Source of the DNA: Gemmatimonadota bacterium
GTDB lineage: Bacteria > Latescibacterota > UBA2968 > UBA8231
Length of the DNA: 64,000 nt
Assembly (NCBI GenBank): GCA_009841115.1
Contig: VXML01000034.1
Location: forward strand, 144,821 to 208,820
Direction: 5' to 3'
Part shown: piece after piece, positions 25,310-34,593 of the stretch
How positions within the stretch are numbered: position 1 is the first letter of the stretch
Layout: each line of letters begins with the position of its first letter
The notes under the pieces: model-generated
What the model was told of the DNA's origin: nothing
Seen by the model: the letters and a program-made list of their open reading frames with translations, nothing else
The model's database searches: none
Position numbers and translations under genes: made by a program

Positions 25310-26440
25310 TCATCTGAGCGCTGAAACCCCGCCGCCTTTGAGAGCGCGGGCGACTTCTTTTTCGACATCATCTCGCGTGACCATAGTGGTGTCGCCGATG
25401 CACTCCTGCACCAAGATGCCGTGGGCAGCGCCCCACTGCACTGCGTCGGCAGCCCCCCGGCCATCGAGCAACGCCGCGATCACGCCCGAGGCAAAGGAAT
25501 CGCCACCGCCGGTGCGATCGGCGATTTCAATGTTTTCGCGCACGGCCGCCTGATAGATTTCGCCCTCCTTGACGTCGAAGAGCACCGCGCCCCAGTTGAT
25601 GCGATCCGCGGTCAGCGCACCGCGCAACTGCGTGCCGATGTACTTGAGGTTCGGATAGTCGTTGGCGACTTGGTGCAGCATCTTGGTGTAGATTTCCAAC
25701 CACTGATCAAAACTGGCATCTTTGGCCACCTTTTCGGTTTCGTAGCCCAGCGCGTCGTCAAAGTCGTCCTGGTTGCCGACGAGGAACTCGACGTGCGGCA
25801 CAATAGAGCGATTGATCTGGCGGGCGCGCTCCTTGTCCGGCTCGACCTTGGAGCGGTAGTTGAGGTCAAAGGAGCGACCTGCGCCGTGCTCGCCAGCTTT
25901 CTGCATGCCCTCTAGCGCCAATGCGGCCGTCTTCTCCGAGAGCAAGGTGTAAATCCCGCCGGTGCTAAACCACCGCGTCCCCAACGCGCCGAAGAGATGG
26001 TCCCAATCCACATCGCCAGGCCCGATTTCTCGCACTGGGGCATGGGCGCGATAGTACTCGGTCACCGACGGTAGGAGACCCTTACCGGCCCAAGTGAAGT
26101 TGATCCCGTTGTGCAAAGTCCCCTTGGCGTCAGTGCTGAATTGGCCCTTGCCGCTGTTGTTAAACCAGATGATGTGCCCGGTGTCCAGTCCAGCTTCGCG
26201 CAGTTGGTTTTCGATGTTGCGGCCAATGCCGTCGTCCACAAGAGCCGTAATGACGGCAGCTCTCAGGCCGAAGCAGTAACTCAAGCCCTCGGCGACATTG
26301 GTCTCGCCGCCCCCGTGCCAGATCCGGGCGGTGCGTGCCCGAGCCGTGGGCACTTGGCCGGGATCGATGCGCATGAGGACTTCGCCTAGGGCGATGGCGT
26401 CGTAGTGGGTCTGGTCTGCTGATTTGAGTTGAATACTCAT
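25310..26440 (-). CDS. PfkB-family sugar kinase (2-keto-3-deoxygluconate kinase-like)
   Basis: 376 residues. The ribokinase fold is indicated by ALGEVLMRIDPG at the N-terminus, GGGETNVAEGLSYCFG, and the ATP/anion-hole motif DRTGGGDSFASG with the catalytic Asp. KDG kinases phosphorylate 2-keto-3-deoxygluconate from sugar acid breakdown. The neighbours (two aldolase- or dehydratase-linked operons, oxidoreductases) agree with a sugar acid route. It follows the oxidoreductase by 40 bases, with GGAGG 10-11 bases before the ATG. Confidence 0.82.
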   Translation of the reverse strand: MSIQLKSADQTHYDAIALGEVLMRIDPGQVPTARARTARIWHGGGETNVAEGLSYCFGLRAAVITALVDDGIGRNIENQLREAGLDTGHIIWFNNSGKGQFSTDAKGTLHNGINFTWAGKGLLPSVTEYYRAHAPVREIGPGDVDWDHLFGALGTRWFSTGGIYTLLSEKTAALALEGMQKAGEHGAGRSFDLNYRSKVEPDKERARQINRSIVPHVEFLVGNQDDFDDALGYETEKVAKDASFDQWLEIYTKMLHQVANDYPNLKYIGTQLRGALTADRINWGAVLFDVKEGEIYQAAVRENIEIADRTGGGDSFASGVIAALLDGRGAADAVQWGAAHGILVQECIGDTTMVTRDDVEKEVARALKGGGVSALR

Positions 26441-26480
26441 GGAACCATTTTCCTCCTTGATATTTATATGGTTTTCTCGG

Positions 26481-27347
26481 TCATAGCTGCACTCGCACTC
26501 GGCTCTTTTTTATCAAAGACTTCTCCAGCGCCTCCAGCACTGCCACCGGCCCCAGCATGGTCTGCGCGGTCTCGTCGGTTTTGCCCGTGCGGAACATGGT
26601 GCAAAAATCGCGGATGCCGCTCAGATACGAGCTTTCGTCGAATGTAATCGGCTCGTCTATGCGACCGTTCTCGCCGATGACGCTCAGGTGGAATCCAGGC
26701 GCAGCACCCCCCACTAAGTTCAGGGTGGCTACGCAGCCGTCGCGGTACGTGAGGACAGCCGTATGGTTGGCACCCGCCCCGCGATGGATCTCAGCCCAGC
26801 GTATATCCGTGCCAAGCAAGCGCAGCACCATATCCACTTGGTGAATGCCGTAAAAAAAGACGCCGCCCCACTTCGACTTGATATCGCAGGGGCCAGTGGA
26901 GACCACGGCCTGGATAGGGCCGAGCTGGCGCATCTTTTTGGCAAAGGCCCGGTACGAAGCCTGTTTGGGCAATGTGGAAAAAGAACAGACCGGCACGCCC
27001 AACTCCGCAGCCCGCGCCAAAAAGCGCTTCCCCTCGGCCTGGCGGTAGCAAAACGGCTTGTCGATAAAAAGCGGGATCTTAGCCTCCAGCAGCGGTCGGG
27101 CCGCTGGCAAGTGCTCCTTGCCGTGGCGGTGATCGACCACCGCCCCATCGACTTCGCCGATCAGCTCTTCAGGCGTGCTGATGATGTGCGGGATTTGACC
27201 GGCGGTAGCGGCAGCTTGCGCGTATTGGGCGGTCTCGCCCCACACGTGGGTCACCCGCACTCCCCGCACCCTTTTTTCGACGTTGAGTACCTTGGCGATA
27301 GCGGCCGTGTGGCTGTTTTCCGCCCCGATGATACCGATGTTCAGCAC
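26481..27347 (-). CDS. Gfo/Idh/MocA-family oxidoreductase
   Basis: 288 residues, shorter than the family norm of 330-370. GTG start at 27347, two bases after the amidohydrolase stop, with GGGGAGG upstream. NAD-binding IGIIGAENSHTAA and the catalytic FIDKPF (in place of EKP) are present. A compact C-terminal domain carries YGIHQVDMVLRLLG. Probably acts on a sugar or polyol with NAD(P). Operon partner of the amidohydrolase and PfkB kinase. Confidence 0.78.
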   Translation of the reverse strand: MLNIGIIGAENSHTAAIAKVLNVEKRVRGVRVTHVWGETAQYAQAAATAGQIPHIISTPEELIGEVDGAVVDHRHGKEHLPAARPLLEAKIPLFIDKPFCYRQAEGKRFLARAAELGVPVCSFSTLPKQASYRAFAKKMRQLGPIQAVVSTGPCDIKSKWGGVFFYGIHQVDMVLRLLGTDIRWAEIHRGAGANHTAVLTYRDGCVATLNLVGGAAPGFHLSVIGENGRIDEPITFDESSYLSGIRDFCTMFRTGKTDETAQTMLGPVAVLEALEKSLIKKSRVRVQL

Positions 27348-27348
27348 C

Positions 27349-28173
27349 TTATGCCTCCCCGAAATTCCACAGCTTTAACACCGTCTTGCCTAGCACCCAT
27401 TCCAGATCCTCCGGCGCGATGAACTTCATCTCGTCGCGCACCACCGTCAGGGCCTGATCGTAGCGGGCCTTGGACAGGCACACTGGCCAATCCGTGCCCC
27501 ACATAATGCGCTGCGGCCCAAAGGTCTGATACACTTCCTCGACCATCCCGTGCGTATCGGGCCACGGATAGCCCTGCTGGGAAATCGACCAAGTGTGGCT
27601 GATCTTGACGTACACGCGGGGATAACGCGCCATATCCATCAGCAATTGCCGCTCCTCCGGGTTGTCGGGATGGGCGTCGGCCATGTGGTCAATGCAGCAA
27701 TCCACATCCGGGTAGCGGTCCAGAATCCGCGCCAAATCCGGCATCCGACTCGCTCCGGTCAAAATCAGCATCGGAATCCCCAAATCCTGGGCGCGGGCGA
27801 AAATCGGGTCCATCCCCGGCCCCTTAAACCAATCGCCGCTCGCATCCCGCGACGGCGAGAGCCGCATCCCGTGCAGGCCGTGTTCTTCGGTCCACATCGA
27901 CATGTGGTCGGGCGAGGCCGGGTCTTCGGGATTGATCCGCCCCACGGCCATGAAGCGGTCAGGATATTGCTTGATGACGTGGGCGACATAGCTGTTGTCC
28001 CAGCGGTAGTGGATGACCTGCACTAGCACGGTCTTTTCCACCCCGTTGGCGTCCATCAGCGCCAGTAGTTCTTCCGCTGTGTGGTCTTCGGCGGGCGGAT
28101 TAGGGTTTTCCGCTGGCCAGGGAAAAGCCGGATCGTTGATCCATACGTGTACATGAGGGTCGATAATGCGCAT
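27349..28173 (-). CDS. Amidohydrolase-2 family TIM-barrel hydrolase
   Basis: 274 residues from the ATG at 28173, preceded by AAAGGAT. Metal-binding HxH is DPHVHVW (His7-x-His9), a later His lies in CCIDHMADAH, and Asp lies in WGTDWPVC. Family members include lactonases acting on sugar-acid lactones (for example 4-sulfomuconolactone, L-fucono- or L-rhamnono-lactone) and decarboxylases. With a Gfo dehydrogenase and KDG-type kinase downstream, a sugar-lactone hydrolase is the most economical reading. First gene of the operon, divergent from 28309. Confidence 0.82.
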   Translation of the reverse strand: MRIIDPHVHVWINDPAFPWPAENPNPPAEDHTAEELLALMDANGVEKTVLVQVIHYRWDNSYVAHVIKQYPDRFMAVGRINPEDPASPDHMSMWTEEHGLHGMRLSPSRDASGDWFKGPGMDPIFARAQDLGIPMLILTGASRMPDLARILDRYPDVDCCIDHMADAHPDNPEERQLLMDMARYPRVYVKISHTWSISQQGYPWPDTHGMVEEVYQTFGPQRIMWGTDWPVCLSKARYDQALTVVRDEMKFIAPEDLEWVLGKTVLKLWNFGEA

Positions 28174-28308
28174 TGAGCATCCTTTCTGAGAAGTGTCGGG
28201 GCGATAACATGCGAAAAAGGGCCGCGCCCGTCCAGCTTGCGAGGCTGCGTCCAGTCGCCTAGATTGACCGGCACCTTTTTTCACCCTGCGGCCCACAGGA
28301 GACCTGAC

Positions 28309-29877
28309 TTGTTCGACCTGATCATTCGCAACGGCATCATCATCGACGGCACCCGCGCCGACCGCTATCCCGCGGATATTGGCCTCCGCGCCGACCGCAT
28401 CGCAGCTATCGGCGACCTCGGCGATGCCGAATCACAGCATAGCATCAACGCCCAAGACAAAATCGTCGCCCCAGGCTTTGTCGATGTCCACAACCACTCC
28501 GACGGCTGGCTCTTGCAAAAGCCCAACTTCCTCCCCAAGACCCTCCAAGGCTTTACCACTGAAGTTCTCATGGCCGACGGCATCTCCTACGCCCCGGTTG
28601 ACGCCGCCACCCGTGCCCACTGGCTCTACTACATGCGTTCCCTCAACGGCCTAATGCAAAGCCACTACTCAGGCTGGGAGAGCCTCGCCGATTACATGCA
28701 GCTACTCGACGGCCGCACCGCGCAAAACACCATCACCCACCTCCCCTACGCCCACCTGCGAGCCATGGCCTGCGGCTGGGACCGCCGCGTCCCCGATGAC
28801 GTGCAAATGGAAGAGATTCTCGCCGGAGTCGAGCGCGGCATGACTGAAGGTGCGGTCGGCATGTCAACCGGACTCGACTACATCGCCGAATGCTTTGCCA
28901 CCACGGGCGAACTCGTCGAAGCCTGCACCGCCATGGCACCCCAACAGGGCCTCTACGCCACCCACGTGCGCTATAAAAAGGGCACCCTCGCCGGTGTGCA
29001 GGAAGCCGTCGAGATCGGCCGCCGCGCCGGGGTCCCGGTCCACATTTCCCACTTCAAGGGTACCTCCCCTCAGCAAATCGACGAATTACTATCGTACGTG
29101 GACCAAGTCGCAGTCAACGAGGTGGACTTTAGCTTCGATGTGTACCCGTACCTGCCCGGCTCGACCATGCTCAACTTCATGTTGCCCTATGAGGTGTGGG
29201 AGGACGGCCCGTTGGGCGTCTTGCCCAAACTCAACGATCCCTCGATCCGCCGCCGCTTCGCCCGCGTCCTCGACCGCTACGCCAACCCCCTCGACCGGAT
29301 GACCATTGCCTGGCTGCCCGGACGAGACAACGCCCGCTTTATCGGCCGCACCTTAGACGAATACGTCCAACAGGCCGGCGCACCCCCGACCGACGCGCTC
29401 TGCGACCTGCTGATCGAGGAAAATTTGGCGGTACTCCTCGTCTTCCACCACGGCGACGACGCCTTGGTCCATCCCTTCCTGTCGCACGACAAATACATGC
29501 TGGGAAGCGATGGGATTTACTTCCCCGACGGCGCGGTTCACCCGCGTTTATACGGATCGGCCGCGCGTCTGTTGGGGCCTTGCGTACGCGACCACCAGCT
29601 CTTTTCGCTCGAAGACGCCGTGTACAAGCTAAGCGCCCACCCAGCATCGCGTTTTGGACTGACACAACGGGGGCAAATTACCGAAGGATTCTACGCGGAC
29701 TTGGTCGTCTTTGACGCGGAGACCGTTGCGGATCGCGCCACGTACGCCGACCCTCACCAGTACTCGGTCGGCGTCGAGCACGTCCTAGTCAACGGGGTTC
29801 CCATTGTCTGCAACGGATGCGCGGTCGAAGATTTGGGGCCGACTTGGCCGGGCCGTTACTTGAAGTTCAAGGCCTGA
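28309..29877 (+). CDS. D-aminoacylase-like amidohydrolase
   Basis: 522 residues starting with TTG at 28309, 6 bases after AGGAGA. The upstream ATG at 28237 has no site. Metal ligands: DVHNHSDGW (His-x-His), THVRYKK, HISHFKG, and the C-terminal Asp in GSDGIYFPDGA. The alpha/beta barrel with small beta domains at both ends fits N-acyl-D-amino-acid deacylases and dihydroorotase-like enzymes. It probably removes an acyl or carbamoyl group from a modified amino acid or amide. Stands alone, divergent from the lactonase-like operon. Confidence 0.85.
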   Translation: MFDLIIRNGIIIDGTRADRYPADIGLRADRIAAIGDLGDAESQHSINAQDKIVAPGFVDVHNHSDGWLLQKPNFLPKTLQGFTTEVLMADGISYAPVDAATRAHWLYYMRSLNGLMQSHYSGWESLADYMQLLDGRTAQNTITHLPYAHLRAMACGWDRRVPDDVQMEEILAGVERGMTEGAVGMSTGLDYIAECFATTGELVEACTAMAPQQGLYATHVRYKKGTLAGVQEAVEIGRRAGVPVHISHFKGTSPQQIDELLSYVDQVAVNEVDFSFDVYPYLPGSTMLNFMLPYEVWEDGPLGVLPKLNDPSIRRRFARVLDRYANPLDRMTIAWLPGRDNARFIGRTLDEYVQQAGAPPTDALCDLLIEENLAVLLVFHHGDDALVHPFLSHDKYMLGSDGIYFPDGAVHPRLYGSAARLLGPCVRDHQLFSLEDAVYKLSAHPASRFGLTQRGQITEGFYADLVVFDAETVADRATYADPHQYSVGVEHVLVNGVPIVCNGCAVEDLGPTWPGRYLKFKA

Positions 29878-30252
29878 TTAGTACTCGCTCATCTGCCCGC
29901 CGTTCCAGCACTCGGCGGTCTCACCCTTGGGGTTGAGGAGCGTGGCGGAGCGCTCTCCCAGCTTGACCCATACCCTCTTACCGACGTAGATCCAGCACCA
30001 AGAACAATGCTCTTTGGGGTCGAGCATCCAGACGGTCCTGTCCGGCAACCGCACTAACAAGCGCCCCTCGGCAAAGCGGCGCATCAGGTGCGCCTCCACA
30101 TAGCCGCCTTCGGCCAAAAGCTGCGCGGCTTTGGGCGAGGGTTCCGGAGACGTTGTAGCCGGTGCGGCGATCAGCGCACATCCCCCAATTAACACGGCAC
30201 CGACGACCGCCCCGCGCAGCTTACACATTGTAGTAAGCGCCGACATGCACAT
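29878..30252 (-). CDS. Small lipoprotein of unknown function
   Basis: 124 residues, beginning at ATG 30252 directly after the P450 stop (TGAATG), so translation is probably coupled. A signal peptide with lipobox LIGGC is followed by a Pro/Ser linker and a compact C-terminal region containing paired cysteines (HCSWCW and AECWNGG). No family recognised. The CxxC-like pair could form a disulfide or bind metal in the periplasm. It ends next to the stop of the aminoacylase-like gene on the other strand. Confidence 0.7.
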   Translation of the reverse strand: MCMSALTTMCKLRGAVVGAVLIGGCALIAAPATTSPEPSPKAAQLLAEGGYVEAHLMRRFAEGRLLVRLPDRTVWMLDPKEHCSWCWIYVGKRVWVKLGERSATLLNPKGETAECWNGGQMSEY

Positions 30253-31524
30253 TCACCCGTCTGCTCCCACCTCCACCTCGACCCAGAGTTCCTCGACCCC
30301 GCGCAAGGATATTTGCTCCCTGCGCTTCGGCTCGCCCGCCAAGCTCAGCGACCGAAACCGCCGCAGTATGGTCTTGAACGCAATGCGGCCCTCCAACTCG
30401 GCCAACGACGCGCCCAAGCAGTAGTGGATGCCGCGCCCGAATGAGAGGTGGCTGGTGCCCTTGCGGCCAATGTCCAGCACATCCGGCTGCTCAAAAACTG
30501 CTGGGTCGCGGTTGGCCGCGCCGATCAAGGAAATGACCAGTTGCCCAGCGCGAATGTGCTTGCCGCCAATCTCCACATCTTGGCGCACAACCCGCCCGTC
30601 GAGCTGAACCGGCGGGTCGTAGCGCAAAAGTTCCTTGACGGCAGAATTCAGCAAGTCCGGGTTGTCCCACAGGCGTTGCAGTTGATCCGGGTTCGACAGC
30701 AGCGCCAACATGCCGTTGCCGATCAGGTTCCGAGTCGTCTCATTCCCGGCAACCAGCAGCAGAATGAGTGTCTTGATGAGTTCGTCGTGCGTCAGCTTGC
30801 TGCCTTCTTCTTCGGCCGCTAGCAGGACGCTGATTAGGTCGTCCCTCGGCCCCTGTCGCCGCACGGCGATGATGGCCTCAAAGTACTCGGTCAATTCTTC
30901 CGCAGCGCGTCCAACGCGCTCCATTGCGTCTTCAGGCAAAAACGGTTCAACGCTGAGCGCGAGGTCGTTGGACCAGTCCTTGAAGCGGTCCATGTCTTTG
31001 GGCGGGACGCCCATCAGGTCGGCGATGATCGTGATCGGCAAAGGGTACGCCAAAGCAGCGATCAGGTCGAAGCTGGGCTGGCCGGCGACCGCGTCGAGCA
31101 ACTGTTCGGCGGTCTGTTCCACTCTAAAGCGCAGCTTTTCAATGGCGCGTGGCGTGAACGCCTGCGAGACGAGCGCCCGCAGGCGCGTGTGCTCGGGCGG
31201 ATCTTGGTGCAACATGCTGATGAGGCCGGTCTGTTCGCGCACCTCGCTGGGGATGGCATTGGAGAATCGGGCGTGGTCCCGCAAAACCGCGTCGCAGTCT
31301 TTGTAGCGCGTCAGTGCCCACCCGTCCAGCAACCGCATCCGATGCACGGGATCCCGCTGCCGCATCTGGGCGTACTTTGGATACGGGTCCCCTAGGATCT
31401 CGGCCGAGCCGGGATGGTAGGAAACCCCCGATTCGAGCCGCTCCCGCACCAGCAACGCCTTGATCGCGATCGGTTCTACGGTCTTGCTCACGAACTTGGC
31501 AAGATGCCCAATCGGACCGCTCAT
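30253..31524 (-). CDS. Cytochrome P450
   Basis: 423 residues, soluble bacterial type. Heme-binding FGRGIHYCLGA with Cys369, ExxR as Glu298-Arg301 (KELLRY), and the I-helix AGNETT (259-264) are all intact. P450s insert oxygen into unactivated C-H bonds and need a ferredoxin and reductase, which are not encoded here. It sits upstream of a lipoprotein and about 80 bases downstream of a truncated Uma2 fragment. Substrate unknown; the neighbouring CoA-transferase hints at a CoA-activated acid. Confidence 0.93.
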   Translation of the reverse strand: MSGPIGHLAKFVSKTVEPIAIKALLVRERLESGVSYHPGSAEILGDPYPKYAQMRQRDPVHRMRLLDGWALTRYKDCDAVLRDHARFSNAIPSEVREQTGLISMLHQDPPEHTRLRALVSQAFTPRAIEKLRFRVEQTAEQLLDAVAGQPSFDLIAALAYPLPITIIADLMGVPPKDMDRFKDWSNDLALSVEPFLPEDAMERVGRAAEELTEYFEAIIAVRRQGPRDDLISVLLAAEEEGSKLTHDELIKTLILLLVAGNETTRNLIGNGMLALLSNPDQLQRLWDNPDLLNSAVKELLRYDPPVQLDGRVVRQDVEIGGKHIRAGQLVISLIGAANRDPAVFEQPDVLDIGRKGTSHLSFGRGIHYCLGASLAELEGRIAFKTILRRFRSLSLAGEPKRREQISLRGVEELWVEVEVGADG

Positions 31525-31604
31525 ATAGCAATCCTGAATGATTGAACGATTCTAGCTGAGATGGCTGCCCTCACGTTGTGTAACGCCAAATCCTGATCCA
31601 GCAG

Positions 31605-31697
31605 TTAGAATACGTCTGTCAGCGGCATTTTCCACCCAGGCACCACATAGCCGCCATCGAGCATATCGCGTTCGGTGAGAATGTCGTCGGAGGTCAT
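31605..31697 (-). pseudogene. Fragment resembling the C-terminus of a Uma2 (DUF820) nuclease
   Basis: A 30-codon ORF starts right after the CoA-transferase TAG. It ends in LDGGYVVPGW plus MPLTDVF, a pattern typical of the last residues of Uma2/DUF820 proteins (LPGFxLPLxxLF). Nothing of the catalytic part remains. Probably a remnant left by deletion, though a real short peptide cannot be excluded. Confidence 0.35.
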
Positions 31698-32885
31698 CTA
31701 TATTACCCCCTCAGCCCGCAACGCCTCCACCTCCCCTTCCGTCAGCCTCAAGACGCCACTCAAGACCTCCTCGGTATGCTGCCCCAACAAGGGCGCTGGC
31801 CCGCGCAACTCGACCGGCGTCGCAGAAAACCGCAGCGGCGAGTTCGCCACCGTCTGTCGGCCCGCGACTGGATGCTCCAGTTCAACGATCATATTCCGCG
31901 CCGCCACCTGCTCGTCGCCAAAAACCTGCCCCACATCGCACAACGGCCCGCTCGGCACGCCGGCCTCAGCTAGTATAGAGCACCATTCATCAACTGTCTT
32001 CTCGGCTAGCACCCGCTCCAAAATCGGCTCCAACGCCGCGTGATTCCCAGTGCGAAGCGCATTACTGGCAAAACGCGGATCGTCGGCCAGTGCGCCGAGG
32101 CCCAGAGAATCGCAGAGCTGCCGCCAGAGCCTATCATTGCCTGCTGCAATAACGATGTAGCCATCGCGGGCGGCAAAAAACTGAAAAGGCGTAATAGCCG
32201 GATGCCGCGACCCGAGCGGCTTGGGCACTTCGCCGGATACGGCGTAGCGGGCGAGGGCGTTTTCCAACAGCGCCACCTGACAGTCGAGCATGGAAATATC
32301 GACCTGCTGTCCCTCGCCGGTGCGCCGCGCCCGCTCTAAGGCCGCGAGGATGCCAATAGCCCCAAAGAGCGCCGCGCTCAAGTCGGCAATCGACGAGCCG
32401 ACCCGCACCGGTGGGCCATCGGGCTGCCCGGTGATGCTGGCCAGTCCCCCCATCGCCTGAATGAGCACATCGTACGCGGGCCGCTGCGAGTACGGACCGG
32501 TCTGGCCAAAACCCGAAATCGACGCGTACACCAAACGCGGATACAGCGCGTGCAGGTCCGCGTATCCCAATCCAAAGCGATCCATGCTACCGGGACGAAA
32601 GTTCTCAATCAACACGTCGCACTCGCCAACCAAACGCCGTGCCAAATCCTGGCCCTGCGGCTGCCTCAAATCGATCGTCGCGCTTTTTTTGCCTCGGTTG
32701 ACGCTGGCAAAGTACGCGCTCTCGCCGTTTTGAAACGGTCCAAATCCCCGCGCCTCGTCGCCCGTGCCCGGTAGCTCAATCTTGATTACTTCCGCGCCCA
32801 AGTCGGCCAACACCATGGACGCGTACGGCCCAGCCAAGACTCGCGTCAAGTCGAGCACCCGCACGCCGTCCAATAAATGTTCCAT
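31698..32885 (-). CDS. CoA-transferase family III (CaiB/BaiF)
   Basis: 395 residues from the ATG at 32885, with AAGGAGG 6 bases upstream. Family signatures: LDGVRVLDLTRVLAGPYASM at the N-terminus, the catalytic Asp in GSSIADLSAALFG, and DVGQVFGDEQVAARN near the end. These enzymes move CoA between carboxylic acids such as formyl/oxalate or succinyl/benzylsuccinate. It begins one base after the galactokinase-like gene. Together with the P450 it may handle an aromatic or branched acid. Substrate not assignable. Confidence 0.9.
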   Translation of the reverse strand: MEHLLDGVRVLDLTRVLAGPYASMVLADLGAEVIKIELPGTGDEARGFGPFQNGESAYFASVNRGKKSATIDLRQPQGQDLARRLVGECDVLIENFRPGSMDRFGLGYADLHALYPRLVYASISGFGQTGPYSQRPAYDVLIQAMGGLASITGQPDGPPVRVGSSIADLSAALFGAIGILAALERARRTGEGQQVDISMLDCQVALLENALARYAVSGEVPKPLGSRHPAITPFQFFAARDGYIVIAAGNDRLWRQLCDSLGLGALADDPRFASNALRTGNHAALEPILERVLAEKTVDEWCSILAEAGVPSGPLCDVGQVFGDEQVAARNMIVELEHPVAGRQTVANSPLRFSATPVELRGPAPLLGQHTEEVLSGVLRLTEGEVEALRAEGVI

Positions 32886-32886
32886 C

Positions 32887-34593
32887 TCAACCTCCTTGGG
32901 GCGCGGCGAGCAAACCGGCCCCTTCACCGGGCACGGCCACGGCTAGCTCCGGCTCATGGCCCAATTCCGTACGCAACATCTCTGCAAACCCATCGCGGCG
33001 TTCCCCATCGACGAATGTCCGGTGGACTAGCCCGCCGATATTGCCGCCCCAGCCAGCGCCCAGCCGCTGCACGGCCCCCGCTGTTGGTCCCTCAGCGGTG
33101 AGAAACCGATTGACCACCCGCACGGTCCGATCATAGGCCGGCGTCATCCGGCCATAGCCCCCCGGCAAAAAACGCAGTTGCGCTCGCTCCTCCCCGCGCT
33201 CAGCCCGCTCTACAAGCTGCGCCAAGACCTCGTCTTCGACTTCCCGGTCCAAATCACCGTCGTGCGAGATGCGGATCAGTTCCAAGGCCGTGGCCATATC
33301 GCCTGCATTGAGGTATGCGAGCATACCGGCCACCCGGTCCTGCTCGGCCAAGCCATAAACACAGCGCCGACGAATAAACAACGGCGTGTCCTCAGATAGG
33401 AGCTGGAACTTGCCGGCGACCTCGCGCTGGTACATGGCTTCGAAATGCGCCCCGACGCCGGCCGCTTGCGCTTCAGCAGCTAACTCCGCCAGACTAGTCT
33501 GCTGAGGCAACTGACCCAAGACCCGGTATAGCTCCGCAAGCGACAGTTCCAGCGTCTTGGGCACAACGTCCCGCAGATAGAGAACGCGCTCGCGCACAGC
33601 TCGACTTTTGCCCAGTTGTGGCAAAACCAACTCGCGGGCGATAAACGCGCCGAGCGGATAGGCGATGACCGTCTCTTCCTTGACCGCTTCATCGTATTCG
33701 CGCACGACGCCGCTGTCGAGCACTAAAGCGGCATACTCGTCGGGCAGCGCAGCCTCCCCTTGCACGCGGGCCGGAAAGACGCCGACGCCGACCAGCTTGC
33801 CCGCCCGGCCCAAGATCATCCCTCCGTGATCAGCCGTACCGCCGCGCGTGCCGCGCATCCACTCCGAGGTACCCAGCCCATCGACTAAATCCGCTTCAGA
33901 CATATCGCGGCGCGGCACCAATCCGTGCACCCCCATCGCCGCCAGCGCCGTTGCCACGACCAGCGCCGAGGACGAACTCATCCCCCCGCTAGGCGAGACA
34001 CTGCTCCACACGAGCCCATCGAAGCCGCCCAAGACCACGCGCCCACGAAAGTAACTCTCCAAGTACACGAGTTGACCTTCCACCAGCGCCGACCAACCGC
34101 TGGCCAAGGCGCTGCCCGTGCGCTCTAATCGCTGGCGGCAAACCTGACCCGCGTAGTCCATCAGCGCCTGCCGCTCGGCCACGCGAGCCTTCGGCAGAAT
34201 CGCCTCCAAGTCTATTTCAATGGGCTTGAAGCGATCGGCAGCCGCACCTGGGCTGCGCAAAAAGCTGGCCAGCCGCACTCGCCGACTGGCGGCTGCCCGC
34301 GCCACGACCAACGTATCTGCGCCGCGCACGGCCATCCGCACCGAAGGCATGCCTCCGTAGTCAATGTGCATACCCATGACGTTCATCTGCCCGGGGCAGC
34401 GCGCCACGACCAAGCGGCCCTCGCTGCCGTAGCGGGCGGCAAAGTGCCGCAGGGCCTCCAAGTAATTGATCCGCCAAACCGCCACCTGCTCCCGCCCGTA
34501 GATCCGCCCGAACTCGCAGTCAAAGCGGCCCTGCTCAATGGCGGCCTGCCACTGGGCTATACTAGCTGTATAGGGATTGTTAGAGCGTACCAT
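32887..34593 (-). CDS. Galactokinase-like GHMP kinase with altered sugar-binding motif
   Basis: 568 residues, longer than galactokinase (about 380). The three GHMP motifs are present: PGQMNVMGMHIDYGG (about 88-102), the ATP loop SPSGGMSSSSA (about 206-216), and GAGWGGNIGGLV near the C-terminus. RGTRGGTADHGG supplies the putative catalytic Asp. The galactokinase signature GEHTDY reads GMHIDY, replacing the Glu that contacts the sugar. A different sugar or sugar-like alcohol is therefore likely. Its start overlaps the TonB receptor stop by 14 bases, suggesting coupled translation with the transporter. Confidence 0.8.
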   Translation of the reverse strand: MVRSNNPYTASIAQWQAAIEQGRFDCEFGRIYGREQVAVWRINYLEALRHFAARYGSEGRLVVARCPGQMNVMGMHIDYGGMPSVRMAVRGADTLVVARAAASRRVRLASFLRSPGAAADRFKPIEIDLEAILPKARVAERQALMDYAGQVCRQRLERTGSALASGWSALVEGQLVYLESYFRGRVVLGGFDGLVWSSVSPSGGMSSSSALVVATALAAMGVHGLVPRRDMSEADLVDGLGTSEWMRGTRGGTADHGGMILGRAGKLVGVGVFPARVQGEAALPDEYAALVLDSGVVREYDEAVKEETVIAYPLGAFIARELVLPQLGKSRAVRERVLYLRDVVPKTLELSLAELYRVLGQLPQQTSLAELAAEAQAAGVGAHFEAMYQREVAGKFQLLSEDTPLFIRRRCVYGLAEQDRVAGMLAYLNAGDMATALELIRISHDGDLDREVEDEVLAQLVERAERGEERAQLRFLPGGYGRMTPAYDRTVRVVNRFLTAEGPTAGAVQRLGAGWGGNIGGLVHRTFVDGERRDGFAEMLRTELGHEPELAVAVPGEGAGLLAAPQGG

